Below, piece after piece: positions 44,814 through 52,292 of a DNA stretch of 61,216 bases (position 1 is its first letter; every line of letters starts with the position of its first letter). The DNA is from BTRG01 sp036986275. GTDB lineage: Bacteria; Pseudomonadota; Gammaproteobacteria; Acidiferrobacterales; SZUA-150. The stretch lies in the NCBI GenBank assembly GCA_036986275.1, contig BTRG01000006.1, positions 1-61,216 on the forward strand, written 5' to 3'. The notes below the pieces were generated by a model, which searched no databases, was not told the origin of the DNA, and saw nothing but the letters and a program-made list of their open reading frames with translations. The position numbers were made by a program, and so were the translations under genes.

Positions 44814-45428
44814 ATGACAGGGAGACAAAGACTGACTACCGCACTGGCGTTGCTGGCCGCGCTTGCTCTTGGCTCTGCCGCCAACGGCGCCATAAAAAAG
44901 TGCAAGGATGAAAATGGACACTGGCACTATGGCGATAACGCGGCCGCGGCCTGCGCAAAGTCCACGGTCATTGAAATGACCGATACCGGTACCAAGGCAA
45001 GAGAAACGGCAGCCCCGCTTACCGAAACCGAACTGGCGGAACGTGAACGCACCAAGCATGAACGGGCGAAAAAAAAGAAAGAAGCCGAAGAACAGGCACG
45101 CAAGGATGATTTGTTGCTGGCCACTTATGGACATGAAAATGACATTCTCTATGTGCGCGATCGCAAACTGGCACAGATCGAACGCTCCATCAAAGCCACC
45201 GAAGTCACCCTGAAGACCATACAGGCAACCCTGGACAGGCAAAACAAACAGGGCGCGGACAAGAAGCGCATTCAACACACCGAGTCACAGGTCGCCAAAC
45301 AACAGGCCGTGATCGCGGACATGCACACGGAACAGGAACAACTGCGGGTACGCTATACCAAAGAACTTGAGCGCTACCGTAAAATCAAGGCACATCAGGC
45401 AGTAGAGGATAAAAAAACCAAGAAGTAG
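44814..45428 (+). CDS. Secreted DUF4124-type coiled-coil protein
   Basis: Exported protein of 204 residues from the ATG at 44814 (GGGAA upstream). An ATG at 44775 would spoil the signal peptide start. The signal peptide is TALALLAALALGSAANGA. A short DUF4124-like region follows (IKKCKDENGHWHYGDNAAAACAKS), which in this family has a Trp/Tyr and two cysteines. The rest is a highly charged coiled coil (for example RERTKHERAKKKKEAEEQAR). Function unknown; probably periplasmic. Confidence 0.78.
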   Translation: MTGRQRLTTALALLAALALGSAANGAIKKCKDENGHWHYGDNAAAACAKSTVIEMTDTGTKARETAAPLTETELAERERTKHERAKKKKEAEEQARKDDLLLATYGHENDILYVRDRKLAQIERSIKATEVTLKTIQATLDRQNKQGADKKRIQHTESQVAKQQAVIADMHTEQEQLRVRYTKELERYRKIKAHQAVEDKKTKK

Positions 45429-45457
45429 ACATCAGACAGGGACCTGTACTTTAATAA

Positions 45458-45886
45458 TTACTCGGGCGACACCCAAGAGTGCCCTCTGTCCGTGACTTCC
45501 TGTTTCCAGAAGGGTGCGCGTATCTTGAGCTCGTCAATAATGTACTGACAGGCAGCCAACGCCTGCTTGCGATGTTGGGACCAGGTCGCAATCAGTACAA
45601 TGGACTCGTCCGGAAGTATGCGCCCATAGCGGTGCCGCACAAAACAGTCCATGACCTCCCATTTCCCAGCCGCCTCTTCACAGACCCGGGCCAGGTACTT
45701 CTCCGTCATTCCGGGGTAATGTTCCAGAGTCATGGCCTCCACGGTATGGCCCTGGTTCAGGCTGCGCATAGTCCCAACGAAGACTGCCGTGGCGCCGTAT
45801 TGACCACCCAGACCCACCCGCTCCCTTTCATAGTCCGCCAACACCTGCCAAGGCTGAAAGGTCTCATTGCTGACGATAACCATCAT
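45458..45886 (-). CDS. moaE: Molybdopterin synthase catalytic subunit
   Basis: Large subunit of molybdopterin synthase, 142 residues; with MoaD it inserts two sulfurs to make molybdopterin. It has GATAVFVGTMRSLNQGHTVEAMTLEHYPGMTEK, in parts, the conserved HRYGRILPDESIVLIAT and HRKQALAACQYIIDELKIRAPFWK, quoted in part. Its ATG directly follows the moaD stop. Molybdenum cofactor would be needed for enzymes elsewhere in the genome. Confidence 0.95.
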   Translation of the reverse strand: MMVIVSNETFQPWQVLADYERERVGLGGQYGATAVFVGTMRSLNQGHTVEAMTLEHYPGMTEKYLARVCEEAAGKWEVMDCFVRHRYGRILPDESIVLIATWSQHRKQALAACQYIIDELKIRAPFWKQEVTDRGHSWVSPE

Positions 45887-46117
45887 CTAGCCCCCTGTTA
45901 CCGGCGGGAAGAAAGCGACTTCATCACCATCATCGATGGCCTGCTTCCAATGGGAAAATTCTTCGTTCACCGCCACCAGGGTATTGGCCGGTGCTTCACA
46001 CTGGGCCGCCTGTTGCCAGACCTCGGTAACAGTCATTTCTGACGCAGCATCCAGGACATCCTCATCCCGGCCGAGAAGCTCCCGTATCGAGGCAAAATAT
46101 CTGACTCTAATGCTCAT
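45887..46117 (-). CDS. moaD: Molybdopterin synthase sulfur-carrier subunit
   Basis: Ubiquitin-like sulfur carrier of 76 residues. It starts VRYFASIRELLGRDED and ends FFPPVTGG with the C-terminal Gly-Gly that is adenylated and thiocarboxylated. Adjacent to moaE without a gap. No moaA, moaB, moaC or moeB is nearby. Confidence 0.95.
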   Translation of the reverse strand: MSIRVRYFASIRELLGRDEDVLDAASEMTVTEVWQQAAQCEAPANTLVAVNEEFSHWKQAIDDGDEVAFFPPVTGG

Positions 46118-46575
46118 AATTAAGAAAATCGCCTCTTTTGTCTATGTAGTCAGCTTTTCTGTCGCCCTTTAAAGTGCGCTAATATGCGTCTGGTTTCAAG
46201 GCCACCCCCGAAGAACATCTGTAAGTTGCTGTTTTATTTGTTTTACTTCTTCAGACCCGCAAGGGGTTTTGTTCCCACAAAGATAAAGAAAACTTTATGT
46301 GGGTCCTTGATGCAATGATGCAAATCTAATAATTAGAATAATTCCAAGTATAAAATCACGCTGCCATACCGAAACAATCTATGGCCGTATAAATTTCCCG
46401 ATTATGCGGTGCCAACAGTCTGTTATATATTTGCGGCTCTTCGAAATTCGGCCACAAGGCCAAGACTTCAGACAAAATCACTCTGTGGGGGTACGTTTCA
46501 GAAGTTGGATTTCAGACCATATTATTCATGCACAAATAGTCCACGAGAGTGCTGACCATAGCGGGGGAAACGAGA
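46118..46575. other. Intergenic region upstream of sat
   Basis: About 460 bp of AT-rich sequence with no gene, between moaD and the divergent sat gene. The promoter of sat should be here, but I cannot assign boxes firmly. A bulged hairpin at 46274–46303 pairs CCCACA…TAAAG with CTTTA TGTGGG around an AAAA loop. Its orientation relative to transcription is ambiguous. Confidence 0.4.
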
Positions 46576-47760
46576 ATGATTAAGCCGATTGGATCCGATG
46601 AATTGCAACCGCGTTTTGTCTATGGCGATGCTAAACACGACAAGCTGAGCAAAGAAGCAGAATCTCTGCCTTCAATCGTCATTAGTTCACAAGCTGCCGG
46701 TAACGCCGTAATGATGGGGGGTGGCTATTTCAACCCACTGAAAGGCTTTATGAATGTAGCCGATGCCATGGGTGCCGCCGAGAAAATGACCCTGACTAAT
46801 GGTTCTTTCTTCCCGGTTCCTGTTCTGTGTCTGCTGGAAAATATAGATGCCATCAAGGACAGCAAACGCATTGCTCTACGTGACCCCAATGTCGAAGGTA
46901 ATCCGGTGCTGGCCATCATGGACGTCGACAACATCGAAGAAGTCTCCGACGAGCAAATGAAGGTCATGACTGACAAGGTCTACCGCACGGATGACATGGA
47001 GCACCCGGGCGTCAATGCGTTTAATACCCAGGGTCGCATGGCCATTTCCGGCCCGATTCAGGTGCTGAACTTCAGCTACTTCCAGACTGAATTCCCGGAT
47101 ACTTTCCGCACCGCGGTTGAAATCCGCAACGAAATCCAGGAACACGGCTGGAACAAGGTCGTCGCCTTCCAGACCCGTAATCCCATGCACCTGGCACACG
47201 AAGAGCTGTGCCACATGGCCATGGACCGCCTGGGCTGCGATGGCCTGGTGATTCACATGCTGCTGGGTAAACTCAAGAAGGGCGATATTCCCGCACCGGT
47301 ACGCGATGCCGCTATTCGCAAGATGGTGGAGCTGTATTTTCCGCCCAACAGCGCCATGGTCACCGGTTATGGCTTCGATATGCTCTATGCCGGCCCCCGG
47401 GAGGCTGTGTTGCACGCCTATTTTCGCCAGAATATGGGCGCCACCCATTTCATTATCGGTCGTGACCACGCCGGTGTGGGTGACTACTATGGCGCTTTTG
47501 ACGCCCAAACCATTTTCAAGGACGAGGTGCCGGAAGGCATGCTGGCGATTGAAATCTTCGAAGCTGATCACACGGCTTATTCCAAGAAGCTGGACAAGGT
47601 CGTAATGATGCGCGAAGCCCCGGGGCATGAGAAAGATGACTTTGTACTGCTGTCAGGCACCAAGGTCCGTGAGATGCTGGGTAATGGCGAGGCCCCACCG
47701 AAGGAGTTTTCTCGCCCTGAAGTAGCCAAGATCCTGATTGACTACTATCAGAACCTCTGA
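46576..47760 (+). CDS. sat: ATP sulfurylase, dissimilatory type
   Basis: Sulfate adenylyltransferase of 394 residues from the ATG at 46576, which has GGGGGAAA upstream; a GTG at 46549 is also in frame. In sulfur oxidisers it runs from APS and pyrophosphate to ATP and sulfate, giving substrate-level phosphorylation. Nucleotide-site motifs are VVAFQTRNPMHLAHEELCH (QxRNPxHxxH) near residue 200 and IIGRDHAGVGDYYGAFDAQ near residue 302. The C-terminus has LSGTKVREMLGNGEAPPKEFSRPEV, in part. It lies upstream of aprBA on the same strand, separated by about 450 bp with a long hairpin after the stop. Confidence 0.96.
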   Translation: MIKPIGSDELQPRFVYGDAKHDKLSKEAESLPSIVISSQAAGNAVMMGGGYFNPLKGFMNVADAMGAAEKMTLTNGSFFPVPVLCLLENIDAIKDSKRIALRDPNVEGNPVLAIMDVDNIEEVSDEQMKVMTDKVYRTDDMEHPGVNAFNTQGRMAISGPIQVLNFSYFQTEFPDTFRTAVEIRNEIQEHGWNKVVAFQTRNPMHLAHEELCHMAMDRLGCDGLVIHMLLGKLKKGDIPAPVRDAAIRKMVELYFPPNSAMVTGYGFDMLYAGPREAVLHAYFRQNMGATHFIIGRDHAGVGDYYGAFDAQTIFKDEVPEGMLAIEIFEADHTAYSKKLDKVVMMREAPGHEKDDFVLLSGTKVREMLGNGEAPPKEFSRPEVAKILIDYYQNL

Positions 47761-47778
47761 GATGAGATTGGCCCGGCA

Positions 47779-47815
47779 AGGACCAAAACCGATGAACCGT
47801 GCGGGTTTTGGTCCT
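47779..47815 (+). terminator. Long hairpin after sat
   Basis: A perfect 12-bp stem (AGGACCAAAACC / GGTTTTGGTCCT) with a 13-base loop, starting 19 bp after the sat stop. It has no T-run, so it may be a 3'-end mRNA stabiliser or part of a processing or attenuation site rather than a classic terminator. Confidence 0.55.
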
Positions 47816-48206
47816 GCCCAGGGCAGCATCTAACGTGCTATCCGGCTCATTACGCAGCAAAATCAGACACCTTTCAAACCCAGTATTCAGCTCAAATAAA
47901 TTCAGCTTATAGCGATCAATGTAAAACTATGGTTTTAAAGGAATATATGGCTTTATTTTGCCGTAAAAAATGGCTAAGTTATCGCCCCCCGGCAGAGTAT
48001 CACGCTAGAGGGGCTGTGAATTTTTTAGGTGAGGATCAGTATGGCCTGGTTGTGCCAGGCCTCCTGCGCCCCACCCGAAAAGCGGAAGTTAGACCGCCCA
48101 AGCTATTGGGGGATCAATATCTTCATCGCACCTGCTGGTGACAGCAGACATCGTACTGAAAATTTTTTTCATTTAGTTAACTAAAAAACAGAAAAGGAGC
48201 CTATCA
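47816..48206. other. Intergenic region upstream of aprB
   Basis: No convincing gene. A small hairpin GGCCTGG-TTGTG-CCAGGCC lies at 48043–48061, followed by a C-rich stretch without a T-run. AT-rich sequence right before aprB ends in a strong AAAGGAG ribosome site. The aprBA promoter is probably here, separate from that of sat. Confidence 0.4.
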
Positions 48207-48674
48207 ATGCCTACCTTTGTACGTACCGAGAAATGTGATGGCTGCAAGGGTCAGGATAAGACCGCTTGTATGTACATCTGCCCACATGACTTAATGATGT
48301 TGGACAAGGACGGCTCGGCAACGGGTCACGCCATGAAGGCCTACAATCAGGAACCCGAGCAGTGCTGGGAATGCTACAGCTGTGTGAAGATTTGCCCGCA
48401 AAACGCAATCGAAGCACGTCACTATGCGGATATCGTACCTCTGGGGGGTTCTGTACAGCCTCTGCGTGGTACCGATTCCATTATGTGGACCATCAAATTC
48501 CGCAACGGCACCCTGAAGCGTTTCAAGTTCCCGATCCGCACTACGCCTGAAGGCTCTATCGATCCTTATGCAGGCAAACCTGAAGCCGATATGTCCAAGA
48601 TTGAAGACAACGGTTTCTTCGTGCAAAGCAACGGCTACCGCGCGGGCGATCCCAGCGAACTGATCGCCAAGTAA
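48207..48674 (+). CDS. aprB: Adenylylsulfate reductase beta subunit
   Basis: Electron-transfer subunit of APS reductase, 155 residues. It carries two [4Fe-4S] clusters, through CDGCKGQDKTACMYICPHDLM near residue 11, in part, and CWECYSCVKICPQNAIEARHYADI near residue 53, in part. The C-terminal tail wraps around AprA in known structures. In sulfur oxidation the pair oxidises sulfite with AMP to APS and passes two electrons on. Strong ribosome site AAAGGAG, and aprA follows 30 bp later. No signal peptide; cytoplasmic. Confidence 0.97.
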   Translation: MPTFVRTEKCDGCKGQDKTACMYICPHDLMMLDKDGSATGHAMKAYNQEPEQCWECYSCVKICPQNAIEARHYADIVPLGGSVQPLRGTDSIMWTIKFRNGTLKRFKFPIRTTPEGSIDPYAGKPEADMSKIEDNGFFVQSNGYRAGDPSELIAK

Positions 48675-48704
48675 TTCATTTAAATAATACTAGAGGAAAG
48701 AACA

Positions 48705-50687
48705 ATGGCAGGAGAATTTGGTAATCCTGAAGTGATCGAAGAAGAGGTAGACATCCTCTTGATCGGTGGCGGTATGGCTTGCTGCGGCGCTGCATACGAA
48801 ATTATGCGCTGGGCAGAAGGTACCGACCTGAAGATCAAACTGGTAGACAAGGCCGCTATGGACCGCTCTGGTGCGGTTGCTCAGGGTCTGTCCGCTATCA
48901 ACACCTACATCGGCCCCGACCAGGATCCAGCCGACTATGCCCGTATGGTCTCCAACGACCTGATGGGTATCACCCGTGATGACCTGACCTACGACATGGG
49001 CCGCCACGTGGATGAGTCGGTTCACTTGTTCGAGGAATGGGGCCTGCCCATCTGGAAGCTGGATGAAAAAGGTGAACGTCACGACGGTTCCAAGGGCCTG
49101 ACTCCCCTAGCCGATGGCGGCACACCGGTACGTTCCGGTAAGTGGCAGATCATGATCAACGGTGAATCCTACAAGTGGATTGTTGCCGAGGCCGCCAAGA
49201 AGGCCCTGGGATCTGACAATATTCAGGAGCGTATTTTTATCGTTAAGCTGGTTAACGACAAGAACGACCCGAACCGCATTGCCGGCGCCGTGGGTTTCTC
49301 CACTCGTGACGATAAAGTTGTTGTTTATAAGTTCAAGGCCTGCCTGCTGGCCGCCGGGGGTTGTGTGAACCTGTTCCGTCCCCGCTCTGTCGGTGAAGGC
49401 CAGGGTCGTGCCTGGTATCCCGTCTGGAACGCCGGGTCCACCTATGCCATGGCTGCTGAAGCCGGTGCCGAATTGACCTTGATGGAAAACCGCTTCGTAC
49501 CAGCCCGCTTCAAGGACGGTTACGGTCCAGTGGGCGCCTGGTTCCTGTTGTTCAAGGCCAAGGCTGTCAACGCCAACGGTGAAGTCTACATGGACAGGAA
49601 CAAGGACATGCTGAATGACTATCCTCCGTATGGTCAAGCTGCCGTTCCGGCTTCCTGTCTGCGTAACCACTTGATGCTGCATGAAATGAAGGAAGGCCGT
49701 GGTCCTATCTACATGGACACCGTTACCGCCCTGGCTACCCTGCGTGAAACCCTGACGCCTCGTGAAGTGAAGCATCTGGAAGCCGAGGCCTGGGAAGACT
49801 TCCTGGACATGTGTGTCGGCCAGTGTGGTGTCTGGGTGGGTGAGAACATCGAGCCTGAGAAGAAGAACTCTGAGCTGATGCCGACCGAACCTTACCTGCT
49901 GGGCTCTCACTCCGGTTGCTGCGGCATCTGGGTATCTGGCCCAACCGACGTCGGCGCTCCGACCGAAGAGGCCGAAGCCGGTGTTCCGGATCACCTGCCC
50001 AAGGGCTGGAACTGGGGCTACCGCTCCATGACCACCGTACAGGGCCTGTTCACTGCCGGTGACGGCGTCGGCGCTTCCGGTCACAAGTTCAGCTCCGGTT
50101 CACATGCCGAAGGCCGTATCTGCGCCAAGTCTATGGTCAAGTACTGCCTGGATAACAAGGATCTCAAACCGGAACTGGATACTTCCGTTGATGATCTGGT
50201 GGCTGAGGTTTACCAGCCAGTCAAGACCTACCTGGAGCACAAGGACTACACCACGGCGATCGACGTGAACCCGCACTACATCACGCCAAAGATGCTGCAG
50301 TTCCGTCTGCAGAAGATCATGGATGAGTATGTGGCGGGTATTGCGACTTACTACATTACCAACGATCACATGCTGGCTGTTGCAGAAGAGAAGCTGGGAA
50401 TGCTGAAGGAAGATGCGGTAAAGATGCGCGCCAAGGACCTGCACGAACTGCTGCGTGCCTGGGAGAACTACCACCGCATCCTGACTGCTGAAGCCCACAT
50501 GAAGCACATCCAGTTCCGTCAGGAATCTCGTTATCCTGGTTTCTACTACCGTTCTGACAAGAACTTCGTCGACGAGGAAAACTGGCATTGCTTCGTGAAC
50601 TCTATCTACGACAAGGATTCCAAAAAGTGGACCTGCTTCAAGCGCGCCCACACGGATCTTGTAGACAAAAGCAAGCTGTTCAAGTAA
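48705..50687 (+). CDS. aprA: Adenylylsulfate reductase alpha subunit
   Basis: Flavoprotein catalytic subunit, 660 residues, of the fumarate-reductase/succinate-dehydrogenase fold. FAD binding starts at DILLIGGGMACCGAAYEIMRW near residue 16, in part, and includes MDRSGAVAQGLSAINTYIG near residue 50. Further conserved segments are LMENRFVPARFKDGYGPVGAW and SHSGCCGIWVSGPTD, and the C-terminal HIQFRQESRYPGFYYRSD. It reacts AMP and sulfite to APS at the FAD. No aprM or qmoABC gene is next to it, so the membrane electron acceptor must be elsewhere. The ribosome site is AGAGGAAAG. Codon choice is strongly biased, as in highly expressed genes. Confidence 0.98.
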   Translation: MAGEFGNPEVIEEEVDILLIGGGMACCGAAYEIMRWAEGTDLKIKLVDKAAMDRSGAVAQGLSAINTYIGPDQDPADYARMVSNDLMGITRDDLTYDMGRHVDESVHLFEEWGLPIWKLDEKGERHDGSKGLTPLADGGTPVRSGKWQIMINGESYKWIVAEAAKKALGSDNIQERIFIVKLVNDKNDPNRIAGAVGFSTRDDKVVVYKFKACLLAAGGCVNLFRPRSVGEGQGRAWYPVWNAGSTYAMAAEAGAELTLMENRFVPARFKDGYGPVGAWFLLFKAKAVNANGEVYMDRNKDMLNDYPPYGQAAVPASCLRNHLMLHEMKEGRGPIYMDTVTALATLRETLTPREVKHLEAEAWEDFLDMCVGQCGVWVGENIEPEKKNSELMPTEPYLLGSHSGCCGIWVSGPTDVGAPTEEAEAGVPDHLPKGWNWGYRSMTTVQGLFTAGDGVGASGHKFSSGSHAEGRICAKSMVKYCLDNKDLKPELDTSVDDLVAEVYQPVKTYLEHKDYTTAIDVNPHYITPKMLQFRLQKIMDEYVAGIATYYITNDHMLAVAEEKLGMLKEDAVKMRAKDLHELLRAWENYHRILTAEAHMKHIQFRQESRYPGFYYRSDKNFVDEENWHCFVNSIYDKDSKKWTCFKRAHTDLVDKSKLFK

Positions 50688-50714
50688 TACTACTTTACAG
50701 CTGAAGTACGGAAA

Positions 50715-50748
50715 GTCCGGGCGCCAGGCGGTGCCCGGGCTTTTTTTT
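50715..50748 (+). terminator. Rho-independent terminator after aprA
   Basis: An 8-bp GC-rich stem (GTCCGGGC / GCCCGGGC, one G·T) around a ten-base loop, followed at once by eight T. It lies 28 bp after the aprA stop and separates aprBA from the YkgJ-type gene. Confidence 0.9.
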
Positions 50749-50823
50749 CCGACCTTTATTGTGGCTGTAAGTTATTGATTTTATTTAGTTGAATTCGGGC
50801 CACGGTGGTCCGAGGAGCACAAG

Positions 50824-51717
50824 ATGAGCGAGGAAAAACCTGTACTGCCGCACGAGAGCCCGCTCGTACCCAATTTATTGGCCCTGGACAGCCAGATCCG
50901 GTTCCGTTGCCATAAAGATATCGCCTGTTTCAATGCCTGCTGCAGGAATATCGACATTCAGCTGACACCTTACGACCTGTATCGGCTTAAACAGCGCCTG
51001 GGAATGAGCTCCAGTGAGCTGCTGAACCGGTACACCTTCCCGTTCGAGATGGATGCCCACGGCCTGCCCGGAGTCAAGCTTAAGCCGGTCGAGGATGGCA
51101 CGGCCTGCCAGTTCATGACGGACGAAGGCTGTAGCGTCTACAATGACCGGCCCACGGCCTGTCGTTACTATCCGCTGGGGCTGATGTCCATCCGCAAGAC
51201 CGATTCCAGCACCGACGAGCAGGGCTATGCCCTGGTGGAAGAGGAGCATTGCCTGGGCCACCAGGAAGACCGCACACTGACGGTGGACGAATACCGCCGG
51301 GAACAAGAAGTCGAGGACTATGACACCCTCTCCCGTGACTGGCGTCAATTGATCCTGAAGAAGAAGTCCGCCGGTCCCAGCATCGGCCAGCCCTCTGAGA
51401 TGAGCCTGCAACTGTTTTTCATGGCCAGCTATAACCTGGACCAGTTCCAGGGCTTCGTCACCAGCGACAAGTTCCTGATGACCTATGATCTGGATGGGGA
51501 ATTGGTCGAGAAACTGAAACAGGACCCGCTGGAAGTGGTCAAATTTGGCGCCAGATTCCTGAAACAGGTGCTGTTCGGCGAGGAGTTCCTGCCGACCCGT
51601 TCCGGCGCCGAAGAGCAACGCCAGCAACACATGAAGCTGCGGGCCGAGCAACTCAAGAATGCCGCCCAATTTCAAGCCGAGGCCCAGGCAAACCAGGCCA
51701 AGGAGACAGGATCATAA
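50824..51717 (+). CDS. YkgJ-type zinc/iron-chelating cysteine-cluster protein
   Basis: Cytoplasmic protein of 297 residues with a PF03692-like cysteine cluster. The N-terminal part has FRCHKDIACFNACCRNIDIQLTPYDLYRL near residue 27, and the second part DGTACQFMTDEGCSVYNDRPTACRYYPLG near residue 95, in parts. This is the C-x3-CC … C … C-x-V/I-Y-x2-RP-x2-C-R pattern. The C-terminal half is helical and glutamine-rich and has no known domain that I can see. Family members bind metals and act in several unrelated processes. It has its own terminator. It follows aprA, so a link with sulfur metabolism or Fe–S assembly is possible but unproven. Confidence 0.85.
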   Translation: MSEEKPVLPHESPLVPNLLALDSQIRFRCHKDIACFNACCRNIDIQLTPYDLYRLKQRLGMSSSELLNRYTFPFEMDAHGLPGVKLKPVEDGTACQFMTDEGCSVYNDRPTACRYYPLGLMSIRKTDSSTDEQGYALVEEEHCLGHQEDRTLTVDEYRREQEVEDYDTLSRDWRQLILKKKSAGPSIGQPSEMSLQLFFMASYNLDQFQGFVTSDKFLMTYDLDGELVEKLKQDPLEVVKFGARFLKQVLFGEEFLPTRSGAEEQRQQHMKLRAEQLKNAAQFQAEAQANQAKETGS

Positions 51718-51746
51718 TAATAACTTGTGGTTAGAGGAATCTTATA

Positions 51747-51774
51747 AAGCCCCTTGGCGAAGGGGCTTTTTTTT
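51747..51774 (+). terminator. Rho-independent terminator after the YkgJ-type gene
   Basis: A perfect 9-bp stem (AAGCCCCTT / AAGGGGCTT) with a GGCG loop and a run of T to 51774, 30 bp after the stop. Confidence 0.93.
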
Positions 51775-52292
51775 GTCTTGAGTTTCCCCTTCTCCTTGAG
51801 GGATAGAGGTGGAGGTATTTGTCAGACCCGAATCCAGATCAATACAGCGTATACGCTTGCTACTCCAGTAGTGACCCCGCCGCTTGAACTGTTTGAACAG
51901 CTTTCCCACATTAAGGCATATCATGCCTGACCACCGCAAATTATACTTGGACCTATTCCAGGACCGAGATACCCACACCCAGCAAGATGAATAAATGATA
52001 ACTATCAATAACTTATAACAACATCCTCATATAGGAATATAAGTATAAGATAATAATTATTCATTTATCTGAAAACCTTGATTTCAATGGCGATACTCGC
52101 TAGAGTACTAACCGGAATCGTCATAAAGGAATATGACAACCTTGTCGGAGGGTCACATAAGCAGGGATGGCGACGATAATAATTATAAATAACACAATTA
52201 GGAATGAGATAATTTGCACGGCGGTCTGATAAGGCCGTTCAGGGCTGCATATTGTCTGCCGGTTAGTGGAAGCGTGCTTGGGAAGTCAGCCT
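51775..52292. other. Intergenic region upstream of the giant secreted protein gene
   Basis: About 520 bp with no gene on either strand. It is AT-rich in the middle and probably contains the promoter and 5' leader of the large gene. It includes a 12-bp palindrome AGCGTATACGCT near 51848–51859. I searched by eye for a GEMM-type c-di-GMP riboswitch and found no match to its conserved core. Confidence 0.4.

Noticed and set aside
44697..45278. A 193-residue minus-strand frame opposite the DUF4124 gene
   Set aside because: It is the mirror of a well-supported secreted coiled-coil gene; its Phe/Gly-rich hydrophobic run is the complement of Lys/Glu codons.
47929..48141. A 70-residue plus-strand frame between sat and aprB
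   Set aside because: It spans a hairpin, has no ribosome site, and shows no coding-like composition or known motif.
49107..50084. A 325-residue minus-strand frame inside aprA
   Set aside because: It lies opposite highly conserved aprA codons and is a by-product of strong codon bias.
51775..52292. c-di-GMP (GEMM) riboswitch before the giant gene
   Set aside because: No GACGCAAAGC-like core or paired stems with the known tetraloop receptor could be found.
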